Part shown: positions 1-8,419 of the stretch, one piece after another
Numbering within the stretch: the stretch's first letter is position 1
Layout: the number at the start of each line of letters is the position of its first letter
From: Bacteroidia bacterium
Lineage (GTDB): Bacteria > Bacteroidota > Bacteroidia > J057
NCBI GenBank assembly: GCA_022760475.1
Contig: JALEFZ010000049.1
Coordinates: 1 to 64,000, forward strand
Reading direction: 5' to 3'
DNA length: 64,000 nucleotides
The notes under the pieces: generated by a model
Told to the model about the DNA's origin: nothing
The model's database searches: none
Seen by the model: only the letters and a program-made list of their open reading frames with translations
Position numbers and translations under genes: made by a program

Positions 1-1
1 A

Positions 2-1927
2 CTGGGAAGGCAGGAAAATGCCTTGAGGGAAGCCAGGAGTATATTGAACTCAATCCCTCGCAGCAAGCGTCAGGACTATGCCATGATGTGTTACAATTAT
101 GCAGGGATTTTGGCTTTGGCAGGAAGATCCTCAGAAGCGATCCAGTACCTGAGACTTGCGCTTGATTATGGATATGCGGACTATGAATGGTTAATCAGAG
201 ACATCAACTTCGGTTCTTTGGTTAAAGATAGAGATTTTACCTACCTGCTTCGTCAATTTGGAATGACCTATATCGCAGGTAACAGAGCTCCTGAAGTAGT
301 TATCATCAATCAGAAAACCAATGATTTCCCACCAAACGGGAATTCTACCAAAATAAAAAGTGGCGCCTTGACCTTCATTGATGACAATGGCAATGGAAAG
401 TTGGAAACAGGTGAGAATGGATATATCACCTTCAAAATCATCAATGATGGACCTGGGACTGCTAGAGATGTTGAAGTAAGGGTAAGAGACCTTTCCGGCT
501 CATACGGACTTAACTTTGCCCGATACACCCTAATCGGAGACATCTACGCCAGAGATACCCGCGATGTGCGGATCAATATTCAGGCGACTGATGAGATGCT
601 GGATGGAAAAGCCAACTTCCAGCTGAGTGTCCAGGATGAGAATGGCTTTGGAACCAACACCATGGAAATCAAGGTTCCCCTGAGTACAGCAAAATCTCCG
701 GTACTGGAGGTAGTGGACCATCACTTTGCTTCTGACATGGGTGGCGTTATGCGCCCTGGTGTTCCGGCCATCCTGAAATTGGCCATCAAGAACCAGGGAC
801 AAGGTACTGCAAATGGTGTATTGCTTGACTTCCTTCTGCCAAAGGATGTGTACACCGCTGGCAATGACAAGTTTGACCTCGGCGATATTCGCCCTGGAGA
901 AAGCAGAATTGTAGACTTCGAGTTCTTTACAAGTAGAAAATATGAGTTAGAGTCTGTTGAACTTCAGGCTTTGATTAAAAATAGCGATAGAACCTACTCT
1001 CAAAAACAGACCTTCATCGTCAAGGTCAACCAGGAACTGGAAAGAAACGACCGGGTTGTGATACGAAATGATGACAGTCCCAAGAATCCCGACATTCCTA
1101 AAGGAGTAGAGCTGGTGTCTGATGTAGATGTAAACCTGCCAAGGACAGGAAATAAGAATCCAAACGCCATCGCCGTAGTGATTGGTAACAGGGATTACAA
1201 CAACCGTGATGTACCTTCGGTAGACTATGCACTGAATGATGCACTGGCAATGAAGAAGTACCTGGTAGAGTCGTATGGATTTGATCCCAACAACATCCTC
1301 TACCTTGAGAATGCAACTCAGGCGGACTTCAATGGTATTTTTGGTACCAAAGATGACCACAAAGCTAGGCTTTTCAACCTGGTTCGACCCAATGTCTCAG
1401 ATGTATTTGTGTTCTACAGTGGACATGGAGCACCTGACCTGGAAAGTGAGGAGGCCTTCTTTGTACCGGTGGATTGTGATCCTTCTTTGGTGAGATTCAA
1501 TGGATACGCCATCAATACGTTCTATGAAAACCTGGCAAAGATTCCTTACAAGAGCATTACAGTGGTGATTGATGCCTGCTTCAGTGGTGCTTCTGCCAAG
1601 GGAACCCTGATCCCGAGAGCTTCTCTGGTAAGGGTTAAATCCAAGCCGAGTACGATCCTGACCGATCCAAAAGCAGCGGTATTCACTTCAGCTACGGGAA
1701 CTCAGATTGCTTCCTGGTATCCTGAACAAAGCCACGGCTTGTTTACCTACTACTTTCTGAAAGGAATTCAGGGTGAGGCAAACAAAAACAGGGATCGCGT
1801 ACTGACTGTGTCTGAAATGAAGGCCTATATTGACAATGAGGTTCCTTATCAGGCCAGACGAATGAACAACAGGGTTCAAACCCCTGAGACTTACGGAAAA
1901 GACGATTCGGTAATCTTTGATTATTAA
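2..1927 (+). CDS. Caspase-like (C14) cysteine peptidase with TPR and CARDB-like domains, 5' partial
   Basis: The reading frame is open from base 2 and runs off the left edge, so the true start is outside the window; residues here are counted from a TTG at 23. Residues ~20-80 look like the end of a TPR/Sel1-like helical region. Two CARDB/Ig-like beta domains follow (~110-220 and ~228-335). The C-terminal caspase-hemoglobinase fold spans ~380-634: it opens with AIAVVIGNRDYNN, has the catalytic His468 in FYSGHG and the catalytic Cys519 in VVIDACFSG. The family cleaves proteins, often after basic residues. The beta domains suggest a secreted or envelope-anchored protein, but the signal peptide would lie upstream of the window. 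It is followed by three exported proteins on the same strand (LPP20-like, DUF4384, transglutaminase-like), which suggests a functional set. Both catalytic residues are intact. Confidence 0.9.
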   Translation: MGRQENALREARSILNSIPRSKRQDYAMMCYNYAGILALAGRSSEAIQYLRLALDYGYADYEWLIRDINFGSLVKDRDFTYLLRQFGMTYIAGNRAPEVVIINQKTNDFPPNGNSTKIKSGALTFIDDNGNGKLETGENGYITFKIINDGPGTARDVEVRVRDLSGSYGLNFARYTLIGDIYARDTRDVRINIQATDEMLDGKANFQLSVQDENGFGTNTMEIKVPLSTAKSPVLEVVDHHFASDMGGVMRPGVPAILKLAIKNQGQGTANGVLLDFLLPKDVYTAGNDKFDLGDIRPGESRIVDFEFFTSRKYELESVELQALIKNSDRTYSQKQTFIVKVNQELERNDRVVIRNDDSPKNPDIPKGVELVSDVDVNLPRTGNKNPNAIAVVIGNRDYNNRDVPSVDYALNDALAMKKYLVESYGFDPNNILYLENATQADFNGIFGTKDDHKARLFNLVRPNVSDVFVFYSGHGAPDLESEEAFFVPVDCDPSLVRFNGYAINTFYENLAKIPYKSITVVIDACFSGASAKGTLIPRASLVRVKSKPSTILTDPKAAVFTSATGTQIASWYPEQSHGLFTYYFLKGIQGEANKNRDRVLTVSEMKAYIDNEVPYQARRMNNRVQTPETYGKDDSVIFDY

Positions 1928-2054
1928 TTCAAACCGAATTTGCACATAAACTCGTTCTTTACCCAAAGCAGAATAAACTGTTTAATTCAAACATAGACTA
2001 TAGTTCGGAGGAAAAGCTCCAAAATTTTAATCAACGACAAATTCAATCAGGAAA

Positions 2055-2753
2055 ATGAAAAGAGTAATCACATTTCTTAGCGTTATTTTGACCCTGGCGA
2101 TCTTGGTACCTGTTCAGGCTCAGGATAAGGAAAACCCTAGAAAACTTCGCAAGGAAGCTGACAGGGTAGAGAAGGTAGCTATTAAGGATATCAAGAGCAG
2201 ATCTGTAAAAGAAGCCCGTAAAGAGGCCAAGCGCCTAAAAAAGCAAGGATATACGGTATTCCCAGGTGCACTGCCATTGGATAAGCAGCTTGAAAAAATC
2301 TGGATCAAGCAGTATGAAGAAAGCCCAAATGGTGCTGCCAAGTACCTGGTTGCAGATGGAAATGGCGTAGGCAAGACCCAGACTGCTTCTGAGATGCAAG
2401 CCATGGAAGCTGCCAAGCTACAGTTGGCGGGTCAGATCTCTAACGAAATCAACCAGATCATCGAATCTAAAATCGTAAACGACCAACTTGATCGTGAAAC
2501 TGGAAACTCTCTGTCCAAGTTCGTAGCCGGTGGTAAAAACTACATCGTTCAGAACCTGACCTATGTACGTCCTGGATTCAAGGTGTACCGCAACATGGGT
2601 AAAAGAGACATGGAAGTTTTCGTGAAGGTATATTACAATGCTGAAGAGGCTTTCGCAGCAGCTGAAAAGGCACTTGAAGCCAAGGCCCGTGCGGACCTCG
2701 AAGAGGAAGCAGATGTTTTGATCGACGAGATCAACCGTCTATTGGACCGCTAA
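2055..2753 (+). CDS. Exported LPP20-like protein of unknown function
   Basis: A 232-residue protein with a clear Sec signal peptide (residues 1-22, cleavage after VQAQ). A Lys/Arg-rich helical stretch (~27-75) precedes a segment with GNGVGKTQTASEMQAM and an Ala-rich helix (~100-140), the pattern of LPP20-type lipoprotein domains, in which a short glycine-containing strand leads into a long amphipathic helix. No lipobox cysteine is present, so it is probably periplasmic and soluble. The C-terminus (~195-232) is an acidic, Ala/Glu-rich coil. It lies 127 bp after the caspase-like gene and 188 bp before the DUF4384 gene. The exact role is unknown; LPP20-like proteins often accompany DUF4384 and caspase proteins, but that link is from family knowledge. 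Confidence 0.75.
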   Translation: MKRVITFLSVILTLAILVPVQAQDKENPRKLRKEADRVEKVAIKDIKSRSVKEARKEAKRLKKQGYTVFPGALPLDKQLEKIWIKQYEESPNGAAKYLVADGNGVGKTQTASEMQAMEAAKLQLAGQISNEINQIIESKIVNDQLDRETGNSLSKFVAGGKNYIVQNLTYVRPGFKVYRNMGKRDMEVFVKVYYNAEEAFAAAEKALEAKARADLEEEADVLIDEINRLLDR

Positions 2754-2774
2754 GCATTGCTTTAAACTAAACTT

Positions 2775-2844
2775 GAAAGGGAAATCGGGGCATGGTATTC
2801 GGGCGATTAGCCCAGGCTGTACCTCCTGTTTCCCTTCTTTTTTT
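2775..2844 (+). terminator. Candidate intrinsic terminator
   Basis: An 8-bp stem (AAGGGAAA at 2777-2784 with TTTCCCTT at 2829-2836) encloses a long loop that itself contains an AGCC/GGCT pairing, and is followed by a run of seven T. It lies 20 bp after the LPP20-like gene. The long loop makes it weaker than a classical terminator. Confidence 0.45.
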
Positions 2845-2941
2845 CAGGCTGGATATGTTAGACAGGGTTTAGGATATTCAGCTTTTTTCGAAATACCTTA
2901 GGTGTCTTGAATAAATACAACAAACAAATTCCCGATTAGTC

Positions 2942-3844
2942 ATGAATAAAATAATTACACTTATAGCCGTTCTGACTTGCTTGAGCCTTTCTGCACTTGC
3001 CCAAAAAGGCCCAAAGGTCAAGAAGTCCCAGGCAGAATACCAGATAAACCTCACCCAGTCAGAGTTCTCTGAAGCGGAAGCCTGTAAGAAATGTAAGGAG
3101 CTGGCCATGGTCAAAGCCATTGAAAAGCAGTTTGGAATAGTGGTGGTTCAGGGCAATACTACATTGATCAAGAATACCACAACAGGAGAGGAAACAGAAA
3201 CTACCCAGATTTTTAATACCATCGCTGAGACTTTTGTAAATGGAGAATGGATAGAAACCTTGGATGAAAGCTGCGAACGATTTGTTTATGAGGAAGAGTT
3301 TTGGGTTAAATGCTCTATCAAAGGAAAAGTCAGGGAATTGACTCAACCAAAAATTGAACTCAAAACCGCTACCTTGAAATGCCTTACTACAAATTGTATT
3401 TCGTCAGATTTTGAGGACGGGGATTCATTTTATATGTACCTTAAGAGTCCCGTAGATGGCTATGTGACCATCTTTATCAGTGATGCTACTACGGCTCAAC
3501 GCCTTTTGCCTTACGCAGAAATGCCAAAAGGCATGATGAATGCTGTGGAAGTAAAGGCTGATGAGGAATATATCCTTTTTTCATCTGCGAAGGACAAGCT
3601 GGACCTGAGAGGCTATGTAGATGAATATGAGCTATACGCAGAGAACGATGTAGACCAAAACAGGATCTATGTCATCTATAGCGAAAAGCCACTTATCAAG
3701 CCCATGCTGTCCAAAAGTGATGAAACGGAGTTTGAAATGCCGATGGAATTGAAATTCGAAGAACTCCAACGATGGATGGCCAAGCAGAAGAGGTACAACC
3801 CAGAAATGGTAGTTTTTCGTGCAGATATTTCAATTAAAAAATAA
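2942..3844 (+). CDS. Exported DUF4384 domain protein
   Basis: A 300-residue protein with a Sec signal peptide (1-20, cleavage after ALAQ). The N-terminal half (~30-130) has a CKKC motif and resembles the glycine-free part of LPP20/FlgT-like alpha-beta domains. The C-terminal half (~150-250) matches DUF4384: GDSFYMYLKSPVDGYVTIFI, then a stretch on LLPYAEMPKG. DUF4384 is a beta-rich domain found in exported proteins and often fused to caspase or serine/threonine kinase modules. Here it is a separate gene between the LPP20-like and transglutaminase-like genes, which supports joint action with the caspase-like protein. The biochemical function of the domain is not known. Confidence 0.75.
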   Translation: MNKIITLIAVLTCLSLSALAQKGPKVKKSQAEYQINLTQSEFSEAEACKKCKELAMVKAIEKQFGIVVVQGNTTLIKNTTTGEETETTQIFNTIAETFVNGEWIETLDESCERFVYEEEFWVKCSIKGKVRELTQPKIELKTATLKCLTTNCISSDFEDGDSFYMYLKSPVDGYVTIFISDATTAQRLLPYAEMPKGMMNAVEVKADEEYILFSSAKDKLDLRGYVDEYELYAENDVDQNRIYVIYSEKPLIKPMLSKSDETEFEMPMELKFEELQRWMAKQKRYNPEMVVFRADISIKK

Positions 3845-3882
3845 TAAGCCTTCGTATAGTTATATAAATTGAAAGATGGGAT

Positions 3883-3900
3883 TCAGCCCTTTGGGGCTGA
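3883..3900. other. Perfect 7-bp hairpin between genes
   Basis: TCAGCCC (3883-3889) pairs with GGGCTGA (3894-3900) around a TTTG loop, in the gap between the DUF4384 and transglutaminase-like genes. There is no T run directly after it, so it could be an mRNA processing or stability element rather than a terminator. Confidence 0.4.
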
Positions 3901-3992
3901 GCAACCCACAACAGTAAAGAATGTCATTTTTTAGGAGGAGGAGCCCCTAATATTCCTCTCCTGCCTTAGAAATCTACAATTGCCCAAAGAAT

Positions 3993-5534
3993 ATGAATCG
4001 CCTAAAAGTAAGTTTAATCCTGTGTCTAGCCTTGCTATCGACAGCCTATGCCCAAAATTGGGAGAAGAAACTGGAGGAGCAAGAAAAAAGAATCGAAGCA
4101 AAAACCAAGGCCCAGCAAGAGCGGGTCGATCTCCGATTTGCCAATCAACTCAAGCGAATATGGCTGCGAAGTGATTTAAAAGAAGGAGAACCCTTACCCA
4201 AAATCATCGAACCAGAAAATCCAAGGGTCTTTGATCCCAAGAAGGATAAAAAGGAGGAGGAAGTGCGCCTAAGGATTTTACCAACCGAAGAGGAGTTTAC
4301 GCCCAAGAGTAAGGATGAAAAGCCCACCCTAAGGATTGCTCCAGTAGAGGAGGTTGAAGAAGAAATTGTGATTGAAACCAAAGAGGAGGTTAAAGAGGAA
4401 ATTAACTTTCTGGGAGCGCAGGCAAATACCTCATACTTTGGTTCCAGTGTAAACTTTCGATATGACCCTGATATGAGATTCTCCCTGAATGGAAGAATCA
4501 CGGAATATAAAATTGGTGAGGCTTGGGAGCGATTGGAAAAGACCGAATATCAGCCCTTGCTTTATCAGATCACCAAGGAAGCCAGGAGAATGAGGCTGAA
4601 TGATTGGGGATTTTGTTTGCTGATAAATGCTGCATCCAAGAAGATTTATCCTTCTGACAAGAATGCTCAAACCATTTTTAACTGGTTCATCCTGTCAAAG
4701 TCTGGCTACATCAGTACGGTAAGTTATGAAAAGGACAGGGTTTTCTTATTGGTGCCTTCGAAGCAGGTAATGTACGGTAAGACCTACCTAAAGGGAAAAA
4801 CTCACAAGCTATATGCTGTTGACTTTGACGGAAATGACCCAAAGGTGAGGGCAGCCAAGGTATTTTCTCATAAATACCCTGAAACTGACAAAGTGCTGGA
4901 TCTGAGCATCAATGAAACTCCACGCCTGGGCAATGCGACCCAAAGGAAGGTCCTTAGCTTCAAATATGAAGGACAGGACTACAAAATTCCGGTGGAAGTC
5001 AACAAAAATGTCATCGACTTTTATGAAAACTATCCATTCCTGGATTTGAACTGGTATATGCGTACGCCACTTTCTCCTGAAGCACGCCGCTCGATGGTAA
5101 GTTCACTGAAGGAGATCATGCAAGAGCTTGAGCCACAAAAGAATCGCAGGACAAAAGAAGAGGAGCAGGTTCATTTCTTGTTGAGATTTGTTCAGAATGC
5201 ATTTGCGTATAAAACAGATGACCAGCAGTTTGGAGGGGAGAAGTATCTGTTTGCAGATGAGACCCTGTATTACCCTTACAGCGATTGTGAAGACCGCTCG
5301 GTACTGTTTTCTTACCTGGTTCGTGAGATTGTAGGACTTGAAGTTGTGGGATTGATGTACCCTGGACATGCAGCAACCGCTGTAAAATTCAATAGGAATG
5401 TTCCTGGAGATTACATCACCTATCGTGGGAAAAAGTTCACCATTTGTGATCCTACCTACGTCAATGCTACCTACGGAATGATCATTCCTGACGTAAGGGG
5501 AAGTGCAGCCAAGGTAGTTGACTTTTCGAGATAA
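3993..5534 (+). CDS. Exported transglutaminase-like cysteine protein
   Basis: A 513-residue protein with a signal peptide (MNRLKVSLILCLALLSTAYAQ, described here by its end after residue 20). A Glu/Lys-rich low-complexity region (~22-140) is followed by a conserved domain and, near the C-terminus, a transglutaminase/protease-like catalytic triad: Cys432 in SDCEDRS, His459 in YPGHAATAV and Asp486 in CDPTYV. The triad is complete and correctly spaced, so the enzyme is probably active in peptide-bond hydrolysis or cross-linking. The start ATG at 3993 directly precedes the signal peptide. It is the last plus-strand gene of the caspase-led set and converges with the DUF429 gene. Confidence 0.85.
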   Translation: MNRLKVSLILCLALLSTAYAQNWEKKLEEQEKRIEAKTKAQQERVDLRFANQLKRIWLRSDLKEGEPLPKIIEPENPRVFDPKKDKKEEEVRLRILPTEEEFTPKSKDEKPTLRIAPVEEVEEEIVIETKEEVKEEINFLGAQANTSYFGSSVNFRYDPDMRFSLNGRITEYKIGEAWERLEKTEYQPLLYQITKEARRMRLNDWGFCLLINAASKKIYPSDKNAQTIFNWFILSKSGYISTVSYEKDRVFLLVPSKQVMYGKTYLKGKTHKLYAVDFDGNDPKVRAAKVFSHKYPETDKVLDLSINETPRLGNATQRKVLSFKYEGQDYKIPVEVNKNVIDFYENYPFLDLNWYMRTPLSPEARRSMVSSLKEIMQELEPQKNRRTKEEEQVHFLLRFVQNAFAYKTDDQQFGGEKYLFADETLYYPYSDCEDRSVLFSYLVREIVGLEVVGLMYPGHAATAVKFNRNVPGDYITYRGKKFTICDPTYVNATYGMIIPDVRGSAAKVVDFSR

Positions 5535-5553
5535 GAAACCCAAGATTCATATG

Positions 5554-6291
5554 CTATGCCCTGTTTCCGTCTGGAGGCAGGGCATAAACTATTTCCATAG
5601 GTAGGCCTTCTGAATCAATTTGTGGATGAACAGGCAGACTTGCCAGGGGAAACTGTCCGGAAACAGCCAGGATCATGGCATCCAGGATGTCATCGCTGGC
5701 AAGGAACTTCCTTGGCCATTTTTTGAGTGCATATTCATGCTGAGTTTCTGCATCGGGCAGGTATTTCTGAATTACCTTTAGGCGAGCTTCTCTCCCTTCC
5801 GCTGTTTTTTTGGAGTGAATCATGGGAGATTGTCCATCCATTGCCCAAAAAGCCACTTCAGGATGACATTCTCTGACGATCCCAATGCTTGAAGGGTTGT
5901 GGCGCATCCACTGGTCTACTTCAGTGATTTTATCCCTGATGTTCCAGGTTTGCTTTGATAGCTTATTACCCATCAGTTCCAGGTTGACATGGCAGGCTTC
6001 TTCGTAGGAAGAGGCATAAAGCGAAGTGCGGCTTGGAATGGGGAATACACTTGAGCTACGATGGGGAGACAGTTTTTTTCTTGCTTCAAACTCACAAAGA
6101 CGCTTTTCCCGATGGGGCAATCCAATGGGAATATCTATGAGAATTCTGTGATTTGCCTGTACAAGCGAAGCAATCGAAGCGAAATTTGGAATTATGTCCA
6201 TCTGGATGGATTGGTCGACATTCAGTTTCACCACAAACCAGCCTGCCTTACATCCATCTATTCCTAAAAAAAGCTCCGGTTTATCTGCCAT
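5554..6291 (-). CDS. DUF429 family protein (predicted RNase H-fold nuclease)
   Basis: A 245-residue cytoplasmic protein beginning with the family signature GIDGCKAGW at residues 10-18, with a further DIPIGLP motif (~52-58) and ECHPEVAFW (~147-155). These are the hallmarks of DUF429, whose fold is predicted to be RNase H-like with acidic residues (Asp12 and the DIP aspartate) as metal ligands. The substrate is unknown. It starts 8 bp after the stop of the acetolactate decarboxylase-like gene and is likely cotranscribed with it and with the gene at 7027-7734, although no functional relationship is obvious. Confidence 0.85.
   Translation of the reverse strand: MADKPELFLGIDGCKAGWFVVKLNVDQSIQMDIIPNFASIASLVQANHRILIDIPIGLPHREKRLCEFEARKKLSPHRSSSVFPIPSRTSLYASSYEEACHVNLELMGNKLSKQTWNIRDKITEVDQWMRHNPSSIGIVRECHPEVAFWAMDGQSPMIHSKKTAEGREARLKVIQKYLPDAETQHEYALKKWPRKFLASDDILDAMILAVSGQFPLASLPVHPQIDSEGLPMEIVYALPPDGNRA
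5555..5586. terminator. Bidirectional hairpin between convergent genes
   Basis: A 9-bp perfect inverted repeat (5555-5563 with 5578-5586) lies just after the transglutaminase-like gene and overlaps the last codons of the DUF429 gene on the other strand. No strong T run follows on either strand. Confidence 0.35.
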
Positions 6292-6299
6292 TAAGTTGA

Positions 6300-7022
6300 T
6301 TATTGATCAACAGAAGAAATATAAAGGCTTACCTGACTTCCATCGAATTCCAGTTCATCCAGATGCCCCATTTGTTTCCTGTCCTTGGAGATCAGGTGCA
6401 TATGGATGTAGGAATCATGGTGGGTATATACTCCCTGGGACTCTTTGGAGAAGAATCCAAGGACATCCCCATCGACATTCCCTAACAAAAAACTTGTCTG
6501 GCCTTTGTGGACTTCTGCCATTGAACCAACAGGTGAACCGGTAGGAAGGTTTTGGACGTGCATGTCAACATGTCTCATTTTGCCAGTGAGTTTGAAGGCA
6601 AATGGAGCTTTTCTATTTGCAGATTTTTGGGTGAGGAGTTCTTCCAGGCCTTTATGGGTCAATTTTTCTTGTGGAAGAGAGACTTCCTCCCATTTTCTGA
6701 TATTGGCATAGACAAGGAAGGGCGCCCCAGAGTCCCACGATTCCGTTACGGTCATGCTTCCATGGCTATCTACCTTTGATACATATGGAATTCCATCCCA
6801 AATCATAAGTTCACCTTTCATAAAGGCATTGGGACCAATAGCATAAAGATTTTCCTTATCTACAATTTGCTCCAAAGCAACCGAAGGGCCAATGGCTCCC
6901 TGGATCATTTCGTGCATGCTTCCAGAAGCCTGGATAAGTTTATTTTGCTTGCTATCTAATGAGTTACAGGAAAATGTAAATACAGCAATGAGGATAAGGC
7001 TTGGGGAAATAAAAAATTTCAT
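6300..7022 (-). CDS. Acetolactate decarboxylase-family lipoprotein
   Basis: A 240-residue protein of the BudA/AlsD family, which decarboxylates 2-acetolactate to acetoin using zinc. The zinc ligands are visible as His207, His209 and His220 (H-x-H then ten residues then H), the spacing known for Bacillus AlsD. The GPNAFMKGELMIWDG segment (~63-77) and the FAFKLTG segment also fit the family. The N-terminus is a lipoprotein signal (hydrophobic residues 1-18, lipobox FSC with Cys19), so this homologue is predicted to be exported and lipid-anchored, unlike most Gram-negative members, which are cytoplasmic. No acetolactate synthase gene is nearby. It follows the secreted protein at 7027-7734 by 4 bp. 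Confidence 0.8.
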   Translation of the reverse strand: MKFFISPSLILIAVFTFSCNSLDSKQNKLIQASGSMHEMIQGAIGPSVALEQIVDKENLYAIGPNAFMKGELMIWDGIPYVSKVDSHGSMTVTESWDSGAPFLVYANIRKWEEVSLPQEKLTHKGLEELLTQKSANRKAPFAFKLTGKMRHVDMHVQNLPTGSPVGSMAEVHKGQTSFLLGNVDGDVLGFFSKESQGVYTHHDSYIHMHLISKDRKQMGHLDELEFDGSQVSLYISSVDQ

Positions 7023-7026
7023 TGTC

Positions 7027-7734
7027 TTAATTGTTGGAGCCTGAATCTACTTTAAGGTCTTCTCTTTTTTCGTTCACTAGCTCAAAATTCTTACCATTGA
7101 ATTTATATTCTCCTGAGACAGTAAAAAAATCCAGGTCTTCTTCTTCGTAATAGTCATAGAGGTAGGTAATGCGCTGGCTTTTGGGATGATACTTGAGCTC
7201 TGCTCTGGGCCTCTCTAATTCCACTAGATTTGATGTCATGACGTCCATTTCAAATCTAGCCTTCATTCCTTTTTCAAGCTCCAATAGCACAGTGCGGTAT
7301 CCCCAAACGGACTCCACACTTCTGATCCGCCCCCATTGCTGCCCAATGATCAGATAAAGTTTGGGTGCCATGTAAATGATTTTTTCTACATCAAAATCAA
7401 GGATATTCTCGTCCTGAAAATATATAGCGTCATCACTAGATGAGTTTTCATACCTGAGTTGGCTGAGGTGATAGGGATTACAATACGCGCCGCAAAACTC
7501 ACCTTCGAACTGGAATACTTTCAGTTTTTTGTCATCGGATTGAATGGAATTTTGTTCATGGTAGGAAAAGCTCCTGCCTTCATTTTCATATTTCTGAAGG
7601 GAGTCCAGCACTAGCTGCCCCAGCAGACTGTCTTCCATGTTCCCATAATTATTTTTGATGAAGACCTGGGAATCAAAGTCTTGTGCCATCAGGAGGCCTG
7701 GCAAGAGCAGGATTGGTAGTAGGTAATGTGTCAT
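7027..7734 (-). CDS. Exported hypothetical protein
   Basis: A 235-residue protein with a short signal peptide (residues 1-17, ending LLMAQ). The mature part is beta-rich and acidic, with a C-terminal stretch of consecutive strands (ITYLYDYYEEEDLDFFTV, EYKFNGKNFELV) reminiscent of periplasmic ligand-binding or beta-propeller fragments. I do not recognise the family. It is the first gene of a tight three-gene minus-strand unit with the acetolactate decarboxylase-like and DUF429 genes. Confidence 0.7.
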   Translation of the reverse strand: MTHYLLPILLLPGLLMAQDFDSQVFIKNNYGNMEDSLLGQLVLDSLQKYENEGRSFSYHEQNSIQSDDKKLKVFQFEGEFCGAYCNPYHLSQLRYENSSSDDAIYFQDENILDFDVEKIIYMAPKLYLIIGQQWGRIRSVESVWGYRTVLLELEKGMKARFEMDVMTSNLVELERPRAELKYHPKSQRITYLYDYYEEEDLDFFTVSGEYKFNGKNFELVNEKREDLKVDSGSNN

Positions 7735-7797
7735 TAAGGGATAAGTTATGACAAATAATGGGAAAAGTGTAGGCCTAAGGCCCTGATCAGTATTTCT

Positions 7798-8364
7798 TCA
7801 AACCGCAGTCATTAGCCCATAAATTACCAAAAAGCTCACCACCAGTCCCATTCCCAATATCAAACAAGCCTGAAAAAATGGATTTACGCCCAACAAGGAA
7901 AAGCTCATCTTTTTGTAATGGATTGCTGCAAGGAGCCCAAAAAAGGAGAGCAAAGCAGTTGAATAATATGGCAAAAAGAACAAATTGGCTGGAAAAGTCC
8001 GCAATCCCTCAGTGGCGAAGTAATAGTTTGTATCCACATGAAGAATAAACCTGCCAGCCATAACGGCTGATATGTGAATGATAAAAAATACGGCCAGATA
8101 AAGCCCACTCAATATATGAATCTGTTCGAAAAAATTCCTTTTTCCCTTGGTTCTACCCTTGAATAATCTCCATCCACTGTAGACCTGGCTCCCCACAGCC
8201 AGGAGCAGTAAGGTCTCCACAATGGGATTTCTGTACATATTCCTAAACATTTCCATCCAATGGATATGATTTTCAATCCCTCCCAGTACCATCAAATGAT
8301 TGAATATATGTGCCCCTACAAATAGGCTCATAAGCAGTCCTGAATAAAAATGAATCTTCCTCAT
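7798..8364 (-). CDS. Membrane protein with haem-ligand-like histidines
   Basis: About 188 residues with five or six predicted membrane helices. Conserved-looking histidines occur in helix 1 (GAHIFNHLMVL) and helix 3 (QIHILSGLYLAVFFIIHISAV), and a further AAIHYKK lies before the last helix; such paired histidines are typical of cytochrome b-type and succinate dehydrogenase-like membrane anchors, but I cannot assign a family. I chose the ATG at 8364 because the hydrophobic part starts directly after it; an ATG at 8403 would add 13 polar residues. It lies directly downstream of the Crp-family regulator on the same strand and may be its target. Confidence 0.7.
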   Translation of the reverse strand: MRKIHFYSGLLMSLFVGAHIFNHLMVLGGIENHIHWMEMFRNMYRNPIVETLLLLAVGSQVYSGWRLFKGRTKGKRNFFEQIHILSGLYLAVFFIIHISAVMAGRFILHVDTNYYFATEGLRTFPANLFFLPYYSTALLSFFGLLAAIHYKKMSFSLLGVNPFFQACLILGMGLVVSFLVIYGLMTAV

Positions 8365-8419
8365 GTTTTTTATCAAATGTAATGTCCTGCATATGAAGCT
8401 CATTTGATGTATGTCAAAT

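Noticed and set aside
947-1360. 137-codon open frame on the minus strand inside the caspase gene
   Set aside because: It is antisense to a gene with intact catalytic motifs and codes for no recognisable protein.
3883-3900. Hairpin after the DUF4384 gene taken as a terminator
   Set aside because: No T run follows; kept only as a hairpin of unknown role.
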